Origin: CAYHBO01 sp964354855
GTDB lineage: Bacteria > Babelota > Babeliae > Babelales > RVW-14
Direction: 5' to 3'
DNA: 64,000 nt
Assembly: GCA_964354855.1 (NCBI GenBank)
Contig: CAYHBO010000003.1
Location: 1-64,000 of the forward strand
Position 1 is the first letter of the stretch, and the number at the start of each line of letters is the position of its first letter. Shown piece by piece: positions 8,217 to 16,758 of the stretch. Both the position numbers and the translations under genes were made by a program. Under the pieces are notes generated by a model, which had not been told where the DNA came from, did no database searches, and saw only the letters and a list, made by a program, of their open reading frames with translations.

Positions 8217-10079
8217 ATGAAAAAAATGATGTTTTATGTCTTGATGTTAATGGGAGCCGTGTTGCAGACGCCTATACTGGTGTCTATGCATCCAAGAGAG
8301 CTTGGAGCTCTAACCCAAGCCCTTCCCATTGAAAAACAAGTTCGTGCAGATTTCGAAAATTGGATTGAAGGTATCTTCGTTTCTATACTTCATTCAGTAA
8401 ACAGCAACAAAAAAATTAATAAGGATGAGGAGTGGAATAATTTTTGTAAAAGAATCTATGCAAAACTTTTACCTCAAATTGAAGCGGATAATGTTGATTA
8501 CATAAAAGCTTTTATAGAAAATTTAGCTAGTTTTAAGCAAAAAATTTTTCTAGATCAAATGATACAAAAGCATTTTCCTCATCAAGATAATCTTTGGGAA
8601 GACGGTGCTTTTACGGTAGATGTTTCAGGAAAAGATGTTAATGGGTGCTCCTATAAAACAGATACAATTCTTGCAAAGGCTTTTTTTTATGGGAAAGAGA
8701 AAATTATTCAATTTTGTATAGACAGAATTATGCGAGAGAAAATTAAGGTTACCGATAATGAAATTTCAGTGAGCTTATATTTTCTAGATGCGCCTATATA
8801 CCTTATTTCTACGAGATATCAATTATGTAGTAGATTATTTCAGGTAGCATATTTGACTGATAAGCAATTTTCTCAAAGACTTTGCTTAATAAAATCGCTC
8901 TTTCTTGATCTTATCAAAAAACAAGGACTTTCTGATCATCCATTTAATACATATTTAGCTCAATTATTTATGCCGTATATTTCTTTAAAAGCAAGAGATA
9001 TGGGCACTATTTACCCAGAACTAAGCGATAAAAAAGGCAATTTTGATCTATTAAAAGTTGGCTCTTTAACAGATGAACAACGCACAACCCCTCTTCTTAA
9101 TGCGTACTTACTACAAGAAAAAAAATATGATTTGGTGCGATTTGAACCAACGATTCTCTCGCCGTTACATTTCGCGGCTAAGTATGGTTTATTTAAACTT
9201 ATTGATGATCTATGCAATGAGAAAAATGTATATGCGTATGAAATTAATCAGCTATCTCCAATGGCTTTAGCTCTTTATAAAAATCATTATATGGTTATTG
9301 AGGCATTGTTAAGTAAGTTTCCTGATTTAGCGACTAAAGCCTGTTGTAAAACCTTTGATGGAAAAGATTGTTTTCCATTAGATTTGGTACAGACTCTTTT
9401 GAAAAAACATTCGGAAAATTTTATTTTAGAAGAAATTAATGTTTTGCTTCTATCATATCTTTCGGATGATGACCTTGATTCTCGGCCTCTATCGCCAGAT
9501 TTAATTGTACGGATAAAGGCAAAGAAAGCAGCGCGAACCCCAACAAGCAGAATAAAAAAAACCCCACCACCAGCTACTGCTTCATCAGAACTATCCCAGG
9601 AACAGCTACGCAGAGAGCAAGCACTAGCAGCCGCATTTGCTCAGTTGAACTTAGATGAGAATGTTATGCGTTCTGATATCTCTCAAGTATATTGTCAAAT
9701 ACAAGCTACCTGTATGCTTTCAGGGATTGGGATTGAAGAACAAGCATTACTCCGTCTTGAAGTATCACAAGAAGAACTTGCAAAAAGATCAGGCTTATTA
9801 GAAGCGCATGAAGGGATTAAAAGAGCAGAGATAATAGATTTGCATAATAAATTTTATGATGCTGTTGTGCGACAAAAAATGGATAGACGTAGTATTGAAA
9901 GCACTGAAAATTCAAAGAGATTGTTGTTAGATGTAGAAGAAACAGAAGAGCGATTGCTATGTCTTTCTGAGTTAGAAAAAGATAAGACATTACATGAAGT
10001 GTTAGCTGTAAAACGAAATCTATTTACAGATTCTTGTGCTGTCGTAGTAAAGGCACAAGCGGTAAAACTTCAAGTATAG
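8217..10079 (+). CDS. Secreted ankyrin-like protein, 5' part of a gene cut by an in-frame TAG
   Basis: 620 residues to the TAG at 10077-10079. A signal peptide (MKKMMFYVLMLMGAVLQTPI) starts 6 bases after CTGGAGG. Residues ~310-390 contain two ankyrin-like units (LSPLHFAAKYGLFKLIDDL and QLSPMALALYKNHYMVIEALL). A basic Pro-rich linker (SRIKKTPPPATA) follows, then long helices likely to be coiled coil to the end. The same frame stays open for 292 more codons after the TAG, to 10955, and the helical, charged character continues across it. So the product seen here is probably the truncated N-terminal two thirds of a ~912-residue protein. Function unknown; the ankyrin units and export signal suggest a host-directed protein. 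Confidence 0.8.
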   Translation: MKKMMFYVLMLMGAVLQTPILVSMHPRELGALTQALPIEKQVRADFENWIEGIFVSILHSVNSNKKINKDEEWNNFCKRIYAKLLPQIEADNVDYIKAFIENLASFKQKIFLDQMIQKHFPHQDNLWEDGAFTVDVSGKDVNGCSYKTDTILAKAFFYGKEKIIQFCIDRIMREKIKVTDNEISVSLYFLDAPIYLISTRYQLCSRLFQVAYLTDKQFSQRLCLIKSLFLDLIKKQGLSDHPFNTYLAQLFMPYISLKARDMGTIYPELSDKKGNFDLLKVGSLTDEQRTTPLLNAYLLQEKKYDLVRFEPTILSPLHFAAKYGLFKLIDDLCNEKNVYAYEINQLSPMALALYKNHYMVIEALLSKFPDLATKACCKTFDGKDCFPLDLVQTLLKKHSENFILEEINVLLLSYLSDDDLDSRPLSPDLIVRIKAKKAARTPTSRIKKTPPPATASSELSQEQLRREQALAAAFAQLNLDENVMRSDISQVYCQIQATCMLSGIGIEEQALLRLEVSQEELAKRSGLLEAHEGIKRAEIIDLHNKFYDAVVRQKMDRRSIESTENSKRLLLDVEETEERLLCLSELEKDKTLHEVLAVKRNLFTDSCAVVVKAQAVKLQV

Positions 10080-10163
10080 CAAAAAGCTTTTGTTACATCT
10101 GAAACTACTAGCCGTAACGACTTAAATCAAAAAGCTAAAAGTTCATTTAATAATATTAAACAA

Positions 10164-10955
10164 ATGGCTAGAAGAGAAGCTATTATAAAGCAATCAGATG
10201 CTCTTAAAAAAGAATTTAGTTATCTACAATGCGAAGAACCCGTGGATGGTTTCGTTAAAGATGCTATGACGGTCTATGCTGAACCATCACCAACAAATAG
10301 AGAAGATGGGGAAGTTGAGGTTTGTTTAACGCCACGCAAAATAAATAAAATCAAATTTAAAACGGCCCCTGAAGAGAGTCCGGTTAATCTTGAGCTTTCG
10401 CCTTATAATAGAGCTTATTTAGAGAGTATGACATTAATTGATCAGAGTTTAGAGTCAGTTCCTGTAATACTTGATGAGACTGAAGTGTGTATACGTCCAA
10501 TTTGTGTATCCCAGTTATTCTCTTTGCATCCTCGTGTAGAAGCTTATTTGGCGTTTAACGTTCGTCAGGACATAGAAGAAAAGAGACAAGATAATGAGCA
10601 AGCGATGCCTGAGGTTACGCAAATGGACCACGCTTACACATTGTCTTGGCTTAAAAATATTGTTCTTAATGGAGCAACATTTTTTTGTAGTCCTTCAGGT
10701 CAGCCAGAAACAAAGCGTATTGCATTTGTTGCTAAAGCTAGCATGAGCGACGTTCGTGGTAAACGTGATGGATATGCAACGTTAGTTTTTGCGCTAGATG
10801 GAACCTGTATTCATTATTGTTTTACCAGAGAACATCCTGGGGATGTAAAATTTCGTGGATCTGATGGAGTGTTTCGCCCAGCTTATGTTCTTGAGCCAGT
10901 ACGAGTTAAAGGGAATATTGATAATGGGCAGCTAAAGTTTATGGTTTTGGAGTAG
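10164..10955 (+). pseudogene. 3' part of the interrupted ankyrin-like gene (unknown C-terminal domain)
   Basis: 263 residues if read from the ATG at 10164, but this ATG has no ribosome binding site and lies exactly in frame with 8217-10079 (1947 bases apart). The 28 codons between the TAG and this ATG are open and helical (QKAKSSFNNIKQ). It is best read as the C-terminal part of the same protein. Residues ~115-263 form a compact domain (DHAYTLSWLKNIVLNGATFF, KRIAFVAKASMSDVRGKRDG, CIHYCFTREHPGDVKF) with scattered His, Arg and Lys, not recognised; an enzyme-like or toxin-like fold is possible but cannot be shown. The downstream repeat at 10975 may end transcription. Confidence 0.65.
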
Positions 10956-10974
10956 AAAAATTATGTTTTTGGAC

Positions 10975-11079
10975 ACGTCATCCTCGCGAACGCGGGGATC
11001 CAGACTTTCTCCTAAAATTTATCTAAGAAGTTCTACTAAAAAAGTAAGATCTGGATCCCCGCGTTCGCGAGGATGACGT
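10975..11079. repeat. Palindromic element (MITE-like), 105 bp
   Basis: Near-perfect inverted arms: ACGTCATCCTCGCGAACGCG/GGGATCCAG at the left and CTGGATCCCC/GCGTTCGCGAGGATGACGT at the right, with an AT-rich centre. It lies 20 bases after the stop at 10955 and 38 bases from the next gene's end, in convergent position. Confidence 0.9.
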
Positions 11080-11117
11080 AAATAAGCATTCTAAACTTGA
11101 CGTGACATTCTTAGCCT

Positions 11118-11473
11118 TTAGTTCTTGTCATCTTCTGCCGTAATTGTAAGACCATCACGAAGTGCTTGCTGCAAATTGGAATGATCTGAAAAGCGATAGA
11201 TCAATTCGTTTACTGATTCTTGAGGTTCATTAAAAAATTCCATAAGCCCAGCTTGAACTTCACGGATTAATAATGTTTTTGCGTAAGAAACTAGTCCATG
11301 ACCAAGACAATTTCTAATATAGCGTTCATAGTTATTTAAAAAAGCAGTTCTAAATGTGTCTTTCTTTCCTGAATGGCGTGTATATTTGTATTTGAGTCTG
11401 CCAGCATAGCATTTATTTGATGTACACTCAAAATTGCAATGACGCCCATGAGGGTTAAAAATTTGATTTTCAT
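11118..11473 (-). pseudogene. Small secreted protein gene, frameshifted at a homopolymer
   Basis: The ATG at 11473 follows GAGGTAGTA and encodes a clear signal peptide (MKIKFLTLMGVIAILSVHQ, then INAMLADSN). The frame ends after 45 residues at a TAA (11336-11338) right after a run of six T (minus strand; bases 11338-11343). One extra T restores a single 118-residue reading frame that continues ...ELLFLNNYERYIRNCLGHG and ends ...LTITAEDDKN at the TAA 11118-11120. The downstream frame has no stop for over 120 codons. So this is either a one-base deletion, a base-calling error or a slippage site. The mature part is helical; no family recognised. Confidence 0.7.
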
Positions 11474-11596
11474 TACTACCTCTTTTTTTTACATGATAAA
11501 ATTACTAATGTTCTGAGCCTACCCATGAGATTTCCTGGCGGATAGGTTTTTGTTATTTTTATTCGATTCGAGGTGGGGTAAAGATGCTTTTAGCCC

Positions 11597-12130
11597 TTAC
11601 ATCAGTGAGCACCTGGAAGATGCTTGGATTTCAGGTGGCGCGGTAATGATCTGAGATAACTCAGGAATGACCGTGGTTCTTGTAGATGAGTCTTCTACTG
11701 ATATTTTTTCTTGCATTAGGTTCGTATAAAAATTTGCTACGGGGCTTTTGCTAAGAAATTCTTGTTCGTTAGATTCATTAATAATCATTTGTAGTATAAA
11801 TTTTACTTGTAGAGAAAGCCCCATTAGCCCATTGGATTGTTTATGAGCTTTTTCTAGGTAGCGAATGAGATTGTTGCGTTTTGCGATAAACTTTAATTCT
11901 ATAAGTTCTGGCTGAAATACATTTAAGGGTGCAAACTCAGTTTTTAAGGCATTTTTCATTTCGGAAACATCTTTTTCTCTAGCTATAGGACATTTTTCGA
12001 GAATTTCAATGTAGTCATACCACTCAAGAATCTGGATCGCTTTATTTCTGCGTGCGGTTGTTCCTTCCCACCAGTCTTTGATTGAGAAGTTCATTCCGAC
12101 TACCGGTTGTTCAGTTGAAACGATAACCAA
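11597..12130 (-). CDS. Small secreted hypothetical protein, start codon apparently lost
   Basis: 177 residues from a TTG at 12130, with no ribosome binding site. The frame stays open upstream and reads IKFIALVSLVIVSTEQPVVG, a good signal peptide, but its expected ATG is ATA (ATA AAA TTT ATT). This suggests a start lost by one G-to-A change, or use of a rare start. The protein is paralogous to the next gene upstream (12169-12951): both share RNNL(I/L)RYL, FY(T/E)NL and ELSQ/ILSQ...PPE blocks in the same order. The mature part is mainly helical. Function unknown; it may no longer be made. Confidence 0.5.
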   Translation of the reverse strand: MVIVSTEQPVVGMNFSIKDWWEGTTARRNKAIQILEWYDYIEILEKCPIAREKDVSEMKNALKTEFAPLNVFQPELIELKFIAKRNNLIRYLEKAHKQSNGLMGLSLQVKFILQMIINESNEQEFLSKSPVANFYTNLMQEKISVEDSSTRTTVIPELSQIITAPPEIQASSRCSLM

Positions 12131-12168
12131 ACTGACAAGTGCAATAAATTTTATGTTTTTGGATATTT

Positions 12169-12951
12169 TTAGTTCGCTTCAGCATTGCACAGCCATATTG
12201 GCCTGCTTCTTTGATATGCAAGATAGATATGATCATACTTGAGGTTAGTATCAGGTTCTTGTGGGGGGAAAGAAAACATCTGAGATAATATTTCTGAATC
12301 CTTGGTATCTGTTTGAGGGCTAAGTTTACGCTGTTCTATAAGATTTTCATAAAACTTACGTTGACCCACTACACTCATGTTTTTTATATCTTCATATTTA
12401 CCAAGAAGTTGTAATTTTGGATATCTATTACGAATGGTTTCGACGATTGAAAGATTATTAAATGCTTGGATTCTATTGGCTAAGACAGAAGAAACATAGT
12501 TAGAAAAATAAGGGTTACAACGAGGAGCCTCTCGATACTCTATGACATAGCCTAAGTAACGTAACAGGTTATTCCGCATGGCAATTATTTCAAGATAAGG
12601 TAAAGCTACACTATCTTTTTGATAAGTTTCTATGTGGCTAGTGATAGCTGTTTCGAAGTTGTTTTTTGTTTTTTCATGCTGTTGCATGAGTTCTGGCGCT
12701 ACAAATGATTCAAGGTCTTTTATGTGATGTAACGTTTGGAAATTGTTGATTAGCATAGCATGTCGATCAAGGGTTCCTACTGTTTTAACTGGAGAGTTTT
12801 GACTATCATTAGAAATTTCGCTACCACTGGCAGTTAAGGCACATGAAGTGGTTGTTAATGATTCAGATAGTTTTGCTGGTTGCATGGCTATGGTGTGCTG
12901 CTGAAATAAAATTGAGATAAAGCCGGTAAAGACGATGTGTTTGGAGTGCAT
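12169..12951 (-). CDS. Secreted hypothetical protein, paralogue of 11597-12130
   Basis: 260 residues. The N-terminus (HIVFTGFISILFQQHTIAMQ) is a signal peptide. The mature part is Ser/Thr-rich and then helical, with the blocks MRNNLLRYL, RKFYENLIEQRK and ILSQMFSFPPQE shared with the shorter downstream neighbour, which shows a tandem duplication of a small secreted family. No enzymatic motif is seen. A weak TTAGGCAAT lies before the ATG. The function is unknown. Confidence 0.65.
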   Translation of the reverse strand: MHSKHIVFTGFISILFQQHTIAMQPAKLSESLTTTSCALTASGSEISNDSQNSPVKTVGTLDRHAMLINNFQTLHHIKDLESFVAPELMQQHEKTKNNFETAITSHIETYQKDSVALPYLEIIAMRNNLLRYLGYVIEYREAPRCNPYFSNYVSSVLANRIQAFNNLSIVETIRNRYPKLQLLGKYEDIKNMSVVGQRKFYENLIEQRKLSPQTDTKDSEILSQMFSFPPQEPDTNLKYDHIYLAYQRSRPIWLCNAEAN

Positions 12952-13050
12952 GAATATTGCCTAAAAAAGTTTGTTCAAAAAATATGATGAACTGGCCATT
13001 CTAAGCGAAAATATTCACTTGGTAAAGTTATTTAGGTAGAAAGAGAGGGG

Positions 13051-15315
13051 TTATTCCCCCTCCGATGATTCTTTCTCTTCTGTATACCCACAGGCCTTAT
13101 CAGGACAAATTGCTTTTACGGTTTCGGTCTTCTTGTCTTTGACAACGTTGAGGTACCATGATGTTTTACACTTTGGGCAAGGCCGTTCTTCGACTTCGCC
13201 AAAGATGGAAAATTTACAGGTTGGGTAGTTAGAGCAACCCCAGAAGGAGCCGCCACGCCAGCGGCGTTTGGTAATTTTGCCGCCACATTGTGGGCATGGC
13301 TTTTTAAGGGCGTCTTGATGGATATGCTTACAATCAGGGTACCCTGGGCATGCAAGAAATGGCCCGAAGCGGCCCATTTTTTTAACGAGCGTTTTACTAC
13401 AGTTTGGGCAAATTTCATTGGTAATTTCTGTTTCTGTTGGGCCAGCAAGGTTCATAGCGCCTGCTTCATCACGTTTAACATTAGAGGTGAATTTACATTC
13501 CGGGTATTTTGAACATCCCGCAAACTCACCTGTTTTTCCAAAGCGAGTAACAAGTGGAGCCTTACATTCAGGGCATGAAAGTCCGGTGTCAACAGATTTA
13601 AGGGTAACGGCGCTACCGCCAAATTCCGTTAAATCTTTTTTAAATTTTACATAAAACTCATTGAGTGTTTTGTCGCGATCGATTTCACCTTGTGCAATTT
13701 TATCAAGGTTTTCTTCCATTTGAGCGGTAAAGCTTACGTTGATAATATCAGGTAAGTTTTTAACCAAAAGGTCATCAACAGCCTTGCCAAGCTCTGTTGG
13801 CGAGAAGCGCTTCTTTGTATCACGTTCAACATAATTTCGCTTTTGGATCGTTGAAAGTGTTGCTGCATAGGTTGATGGTCGTCCAATCCCCAGCTTTTCC
13901 ATTTCCTTAACCAAGGTTGCTTCAGAGTAGCGTGGTGGTGGTTGGGTGAAATGCTGCTTATTGGTGATTTCTTTAAGCTTAGTTGTATCCTTTTCTTTGA
14001 TGTCTTTTGGAATCTTAACAATTTTTTCTTCGTCTTCATCTTCAGCGAGATAAACTTTTAAGAACCCTTCAAACATTAATGTTGAACCGGTTGCTTTAAA
14101 AGTATAAATGCCGCCAAGTAATAAAACTTGTCGTTGAAAGTAAACCGCCGGCGTCATTTGGCAGGCAACAAAGCGCTTCCAAATAAGTTCATACAAGCGT
14201 GCTTCATCTTTTTTAAGGTAACGATTAGCAATTTTAGGGGTTATTTCAACATTAATCGGGCGAACGGCTTCGTGGGCATCCTGTGCGCCAGCTTTGCTGT
14301 ACATGTTTGCTTTGCTTGGGACATACTTATCACCATATTCTTTTTTAATGTAGCTACGTACTGATTTGAGTGCAGAGTCTGCGATGCGTAATGAGTCAGT
14401 TCTCATGTAGGTGATCAGTGCTTCTGGCTGATTTTTATCAGATAACGGAATACCTTCGTAAAGGCGTTGTGCTACCGACATGGTTTTATCAACCGAGAAG
14501 CCAAGTTTGTTGAATGCATCTTGTTGTAAAGTACTGGTCATAAAAGGTGGAGCAGCTTTTTTGGAAAGTTCTTTTTCCGTAATTTTTGAGATTACATAAT
14601 CTTCTTTTTTTGCAGAAGCTAATGTTTTATCAGCTTCATCTTTATTCGTTAGTTTAAACGCTTTATCTTTAATCTTGAAAAGCTCGGTAGGAAGTTCAGC
14701 ATTGCCAATGATCAAAAAGTTTGCATGGATGGACCATGATTCTTCAGGTTTAAAGCTAATAATTTCTTGTTCACGCTTACAAACGAGGAGTACGGCTACC
14801 GATTGTACACGGCCAGCGGAAAGGCCCTTGGCAATTTTACGCCAGAGGATAGGGGATACTTCATAACCAACCCAGCGGTCAAGGATACGACGCGCCTGTT
14901 GTGCTTCTACTTTTTTCTCATCAACCACTGTTTTATTGTTGATCGCTTCTTCAATCGCATCTTTGGTAATTTCATTAAAGGTAATGCGGTAAATATTCTC
15001 AGGGTCAACAACCTTCTCAATTTCTTGGCTGATGTGCCAGGAGATAATTTCTCCTTCACGGTCAGGGTCAGATGCTAGGTAAACTTCGCTACATTTAGAT
15101 GCTTGTTTACAGATGTCGGTAATTTTTTCCTGCTTATCTTTGAGAACTTCATACTCAAGGGATATTTTTTTGGTCTTTTCATTAATTTTGATCCCCAACT
15201 TTTTTGAAGGTAAATCTTTAATGTGTCCAAAGGTAGACATTATCTTGAAATCTTTTCCAAGAAATTTTGATATTGTTTTTATTTTCGCTGGAGATTCTAC
15301 GATCAGTAGTTTCAT
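13051..15315 (-). CDS. topA: DNA topoisomerase I (type IA)
   Basis: 754 residues from the ATG at 15315, chosen because AGGAAAAGTGGC precedes it and because family members begin MKLLIVESPAKIKTI; a longer reading adds 18 unlikely residues. It relaxes negative supercoils by single-strand passage. Seen: Toprim motifs VESPAKIKTISKFLG and LASDPDREGEIISWH, RRILDRWVGYEVSP, the catalytic tyrosine in ALITYMRTDSLRI, and GIGRPSTYAATLSTI. The C-terminus has four zinc-ribbon units starting CPECKAP, CPNCSKT, CPQCGGK and CPKCKTS, the last ending CPDKACGY. Standard housekeeping gene. Confidence 0.97.
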   Translation of the reverse strand: MKLLIVESPAKIKTISKFLGKDFKIMSTFGHIKDLPSKKLGIKINEKTKKISLEYEVLKDKQEKITDICKQASKCSEVYLASDPDREGEIISWHISQEIEKVVDPENIYRITFNEITKDAIEEAINNKTVVDEKKVEAQQARRILDRWVGYEVSPILWRKIAKGLSAGRVQSVAVLLVCKREQEIISFKPEESWSIHANFLIIGNAELPTELFKIKDKAFKLTNKDEADKTLASAKKEDYVISKITEKELSKKAAPPFMTSTLQQDAFNKLGFSVDKTMSVAQRLYEGIPLSDKNQPEALITYMRTDSLRIADSALKSVRSYIKKEYGDKYVPSKANMYSKAGAQDAHEAVRPINVEITPKIANRYLKKDEARLYELIWKRFVACQMTPAVYFQRQVLLLGGIYTFKATGSTLMFEGFLKVYLAEDEDEEKIVKIPKDIKEKDTTKLKEITNKQHFTQPPPRYSEATLVKEMEKLGIGRPSTYAATLSTIQKRNYVERDTKKRFSPTELGKAVDDLLVKNLPDIINVSFTAQMEENLDKIAQGEIDRDKTLNEFYVKFKKDLTEFGGSAVTLKSVDTGLSCPECKAPLVTRFGKTGEFAGCSKYPECKFTSNVKRDEAGAMNLAGPTETEITNEICPNCSKTLVKKMGRFGPFLACPGYPDCKHIHQDALKKPCPQCGGKITKRRWRGGSFWGCSNYPTCKFSIFGEVEERPCPKCKTSWYLNVVKDKKTETVKAICPDKACGYTEEKESSEGE

Positions 15316-15612
15316 GCCACTTTTCCTGGTTGTCCCTGTTTGCTTTTTTACCACGTCCCACCCACCCAATAGTTACTGGTTAAATTTTTTGCTGCAACTT
15401 TGTTTTACCAACTATATGATTTTTGTCAAAATCTATTCACTTAGTTTCGATACTTTATTTTACGCTGTACATTTCCAATAAGTCAATAAATTTTCCATAA
15501 AATCCCCAAATACGCCTGCATTGCTTTTAAAGTAAAAATTCTCTACAATCCAAAAAACTAACGAAATCTATCATTTTTTCTGGTAACTAATCTTAACCTA
15601 CAAGGATTTTTT

Positions 15613-16362
15613 ATGACGCTTCAACGAGTATCTATTTTATGGAAAGAATCGATATCCTTCTTTGCGTTGGATAATTTACGTCTATTTTTTTTGGGGGTGT
15701 TAAACAATGCGTATCGGTCACTTTTTATAGGCGGAACCTATTTCTGGTGGCTTTTTTTAGTGGTTATTGGCGCTCGGGTGATGGGAGCTGAATGGGCTGA
15801 AAATGTAGCCCTGCTGTTGGTTTATTTCTTTCTTATCATGATTGCTCGGCCGTCAATTGAACGTAAAGACAGTAACTACTTTTTTATCTACCTTTATAAA
15901 TTTCCAGGATACTTGGGTTTATGTTTTATGTTTTATTCATGTTGGTTTTTATTTAGTCTTGGCTTTACTAGTTACTGTCCCATGATGTTAACGGGTGATA
16001 TTCCTTGTTCTGGGTTAATGCTGTTTTTTAGTGTCCTTATTCCGCGATTAACCATGCTTTCATTATTGTTTTACATGGATCTTACCAGCTCGATAAAAAA
16101 TGTTTTTGTTGCAGCAGGGAACAGCTTAAAGTTTTGTGGGTATTTTTTACCAGTCATGCTGGTCTTTGTTTTGGCTGAGGTGATTTTACTTTCACTGCCA
16201 CAAGTTCTTGGTTTTCTTATTAATTGGCAGGTACACAATGCGCAGATTCTTAACGTTATTTCACTTGTACCTGTTGGCTTAGTGCGTCTATTTGCTATTA
16301 GTATGGTGACATTGTTCTATGTGAAGGTTAAGTATCAGCATATTAAGTTGTTCTTTAAGTAG
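15613..16362 (+). CDS. Multi-pass membrane protein of unknown function
   Basis: 249 residues with about six hydrophobic segments (for example YFWWLFLVVIGARVMGA, VALLLVYFFLIMIA, LGLCFMFYSCWFLFSLGF and FLPVMLVFVLAEVILLSLP), so an inner-membrane protein. The start ATG at 15613 follows CAAGGATTTTTT. It is Phe/Leu-rich and lacks conserved charged motifs that would name a transporter. It stands alone between topA (divergent) and a repeat element. Function unknown. Confidence 0.75.
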   Translation: MTLQRVSILWKESISFFALDNLRLFFLGVLNNAYRSLFIGGTYFWWLFLVVIGARVMGAEWAENVALLLVYFFLIMIARPSIERKDSNYFFIYLYKFPGYLGLCFMFYSCWFLFSLGFTSYCPMMLTGDIPCSGLMLFFSVLIPRLTMLSLLFYMDLTSSIKNVFVAAGNSLKFCGYFLPVMLVFVLAEVILLSLPQVLGFLINWQVHNAQILNVISLVPVGLVRLFAISMVTLFYVKVKYQHIKLFFK

Positions 16363-16758
16363 GGATCAGTTGAATTAGGCTTCTGGTGATTGTTTATTGA
16401 GCTGTTAGTTTTCGGTTGTCATCCTGCATTTTCAACTTAAATGTAAAGTAGATATAAATAGTTCAGGCACGTCATCCTCGCGAAAGCGGGGATCCAGGTC
16501 TTTTTTCTTCCTTAGAGTATTTATACTTTCTGTTTAAAAATTTGTAGAAAGTTAGTAAAAGTAAGTAAGATCTGGATCCCCGCGTTCGCGAGGATGACGT
16601 GAATAAGAGTTAATATCTTTAATAATAAAATTATACCAAAAGAAGACGCTTAATGCTAAGTATCATCAATTAAGTTTACTTTTTACTCTACCTATATTAA
16701 TTTTGTAAAAGTTAGTTATTAATTTTGCTTTATTAATTTCAATAAAGGGAGATTTTCC
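16363..16758. other. Intergenic region holding a palindromic element and the glnA leader
   Basis: No gene seen. It contains the 132-bp element at 16469-16600, then an AT-rich leader of glnA with AAAGGGAG ending 8 bases before its ATG. Confidence 0.7.
16469..16600. repeat. Palindromic element (MITE-like), 132 bp
   Basis: Arms ACGTCATCCTCGCGAAAGCG/GGGATCCAGGTC and GATCTGGATCCCC/GCGTTCGCGAGGATGACGT. The AT-rich centre (GTTTAAAAATTTGTAGAAAG then TTAGTAAAAGTAAG) closely matches the centre of the copy at 23700-23832 and the degraded copy near 39.6 kb, so the family is conserved over its whole length, not only in the arms. Confidence 0.9.

Noticed and set aside
10975..11079. CRISPR array made of the GATCCAG palindromes
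   Set aside because: Copies are single, far apart and in both orientations; there is no regular spacer-repeat pattern and no cas gene in the window.
13051..15369. TopA start at 15369
   Set aside because: The ATG at 15315 has AGGA upstream and the family N-terminus MKLLIVESPAKIK.
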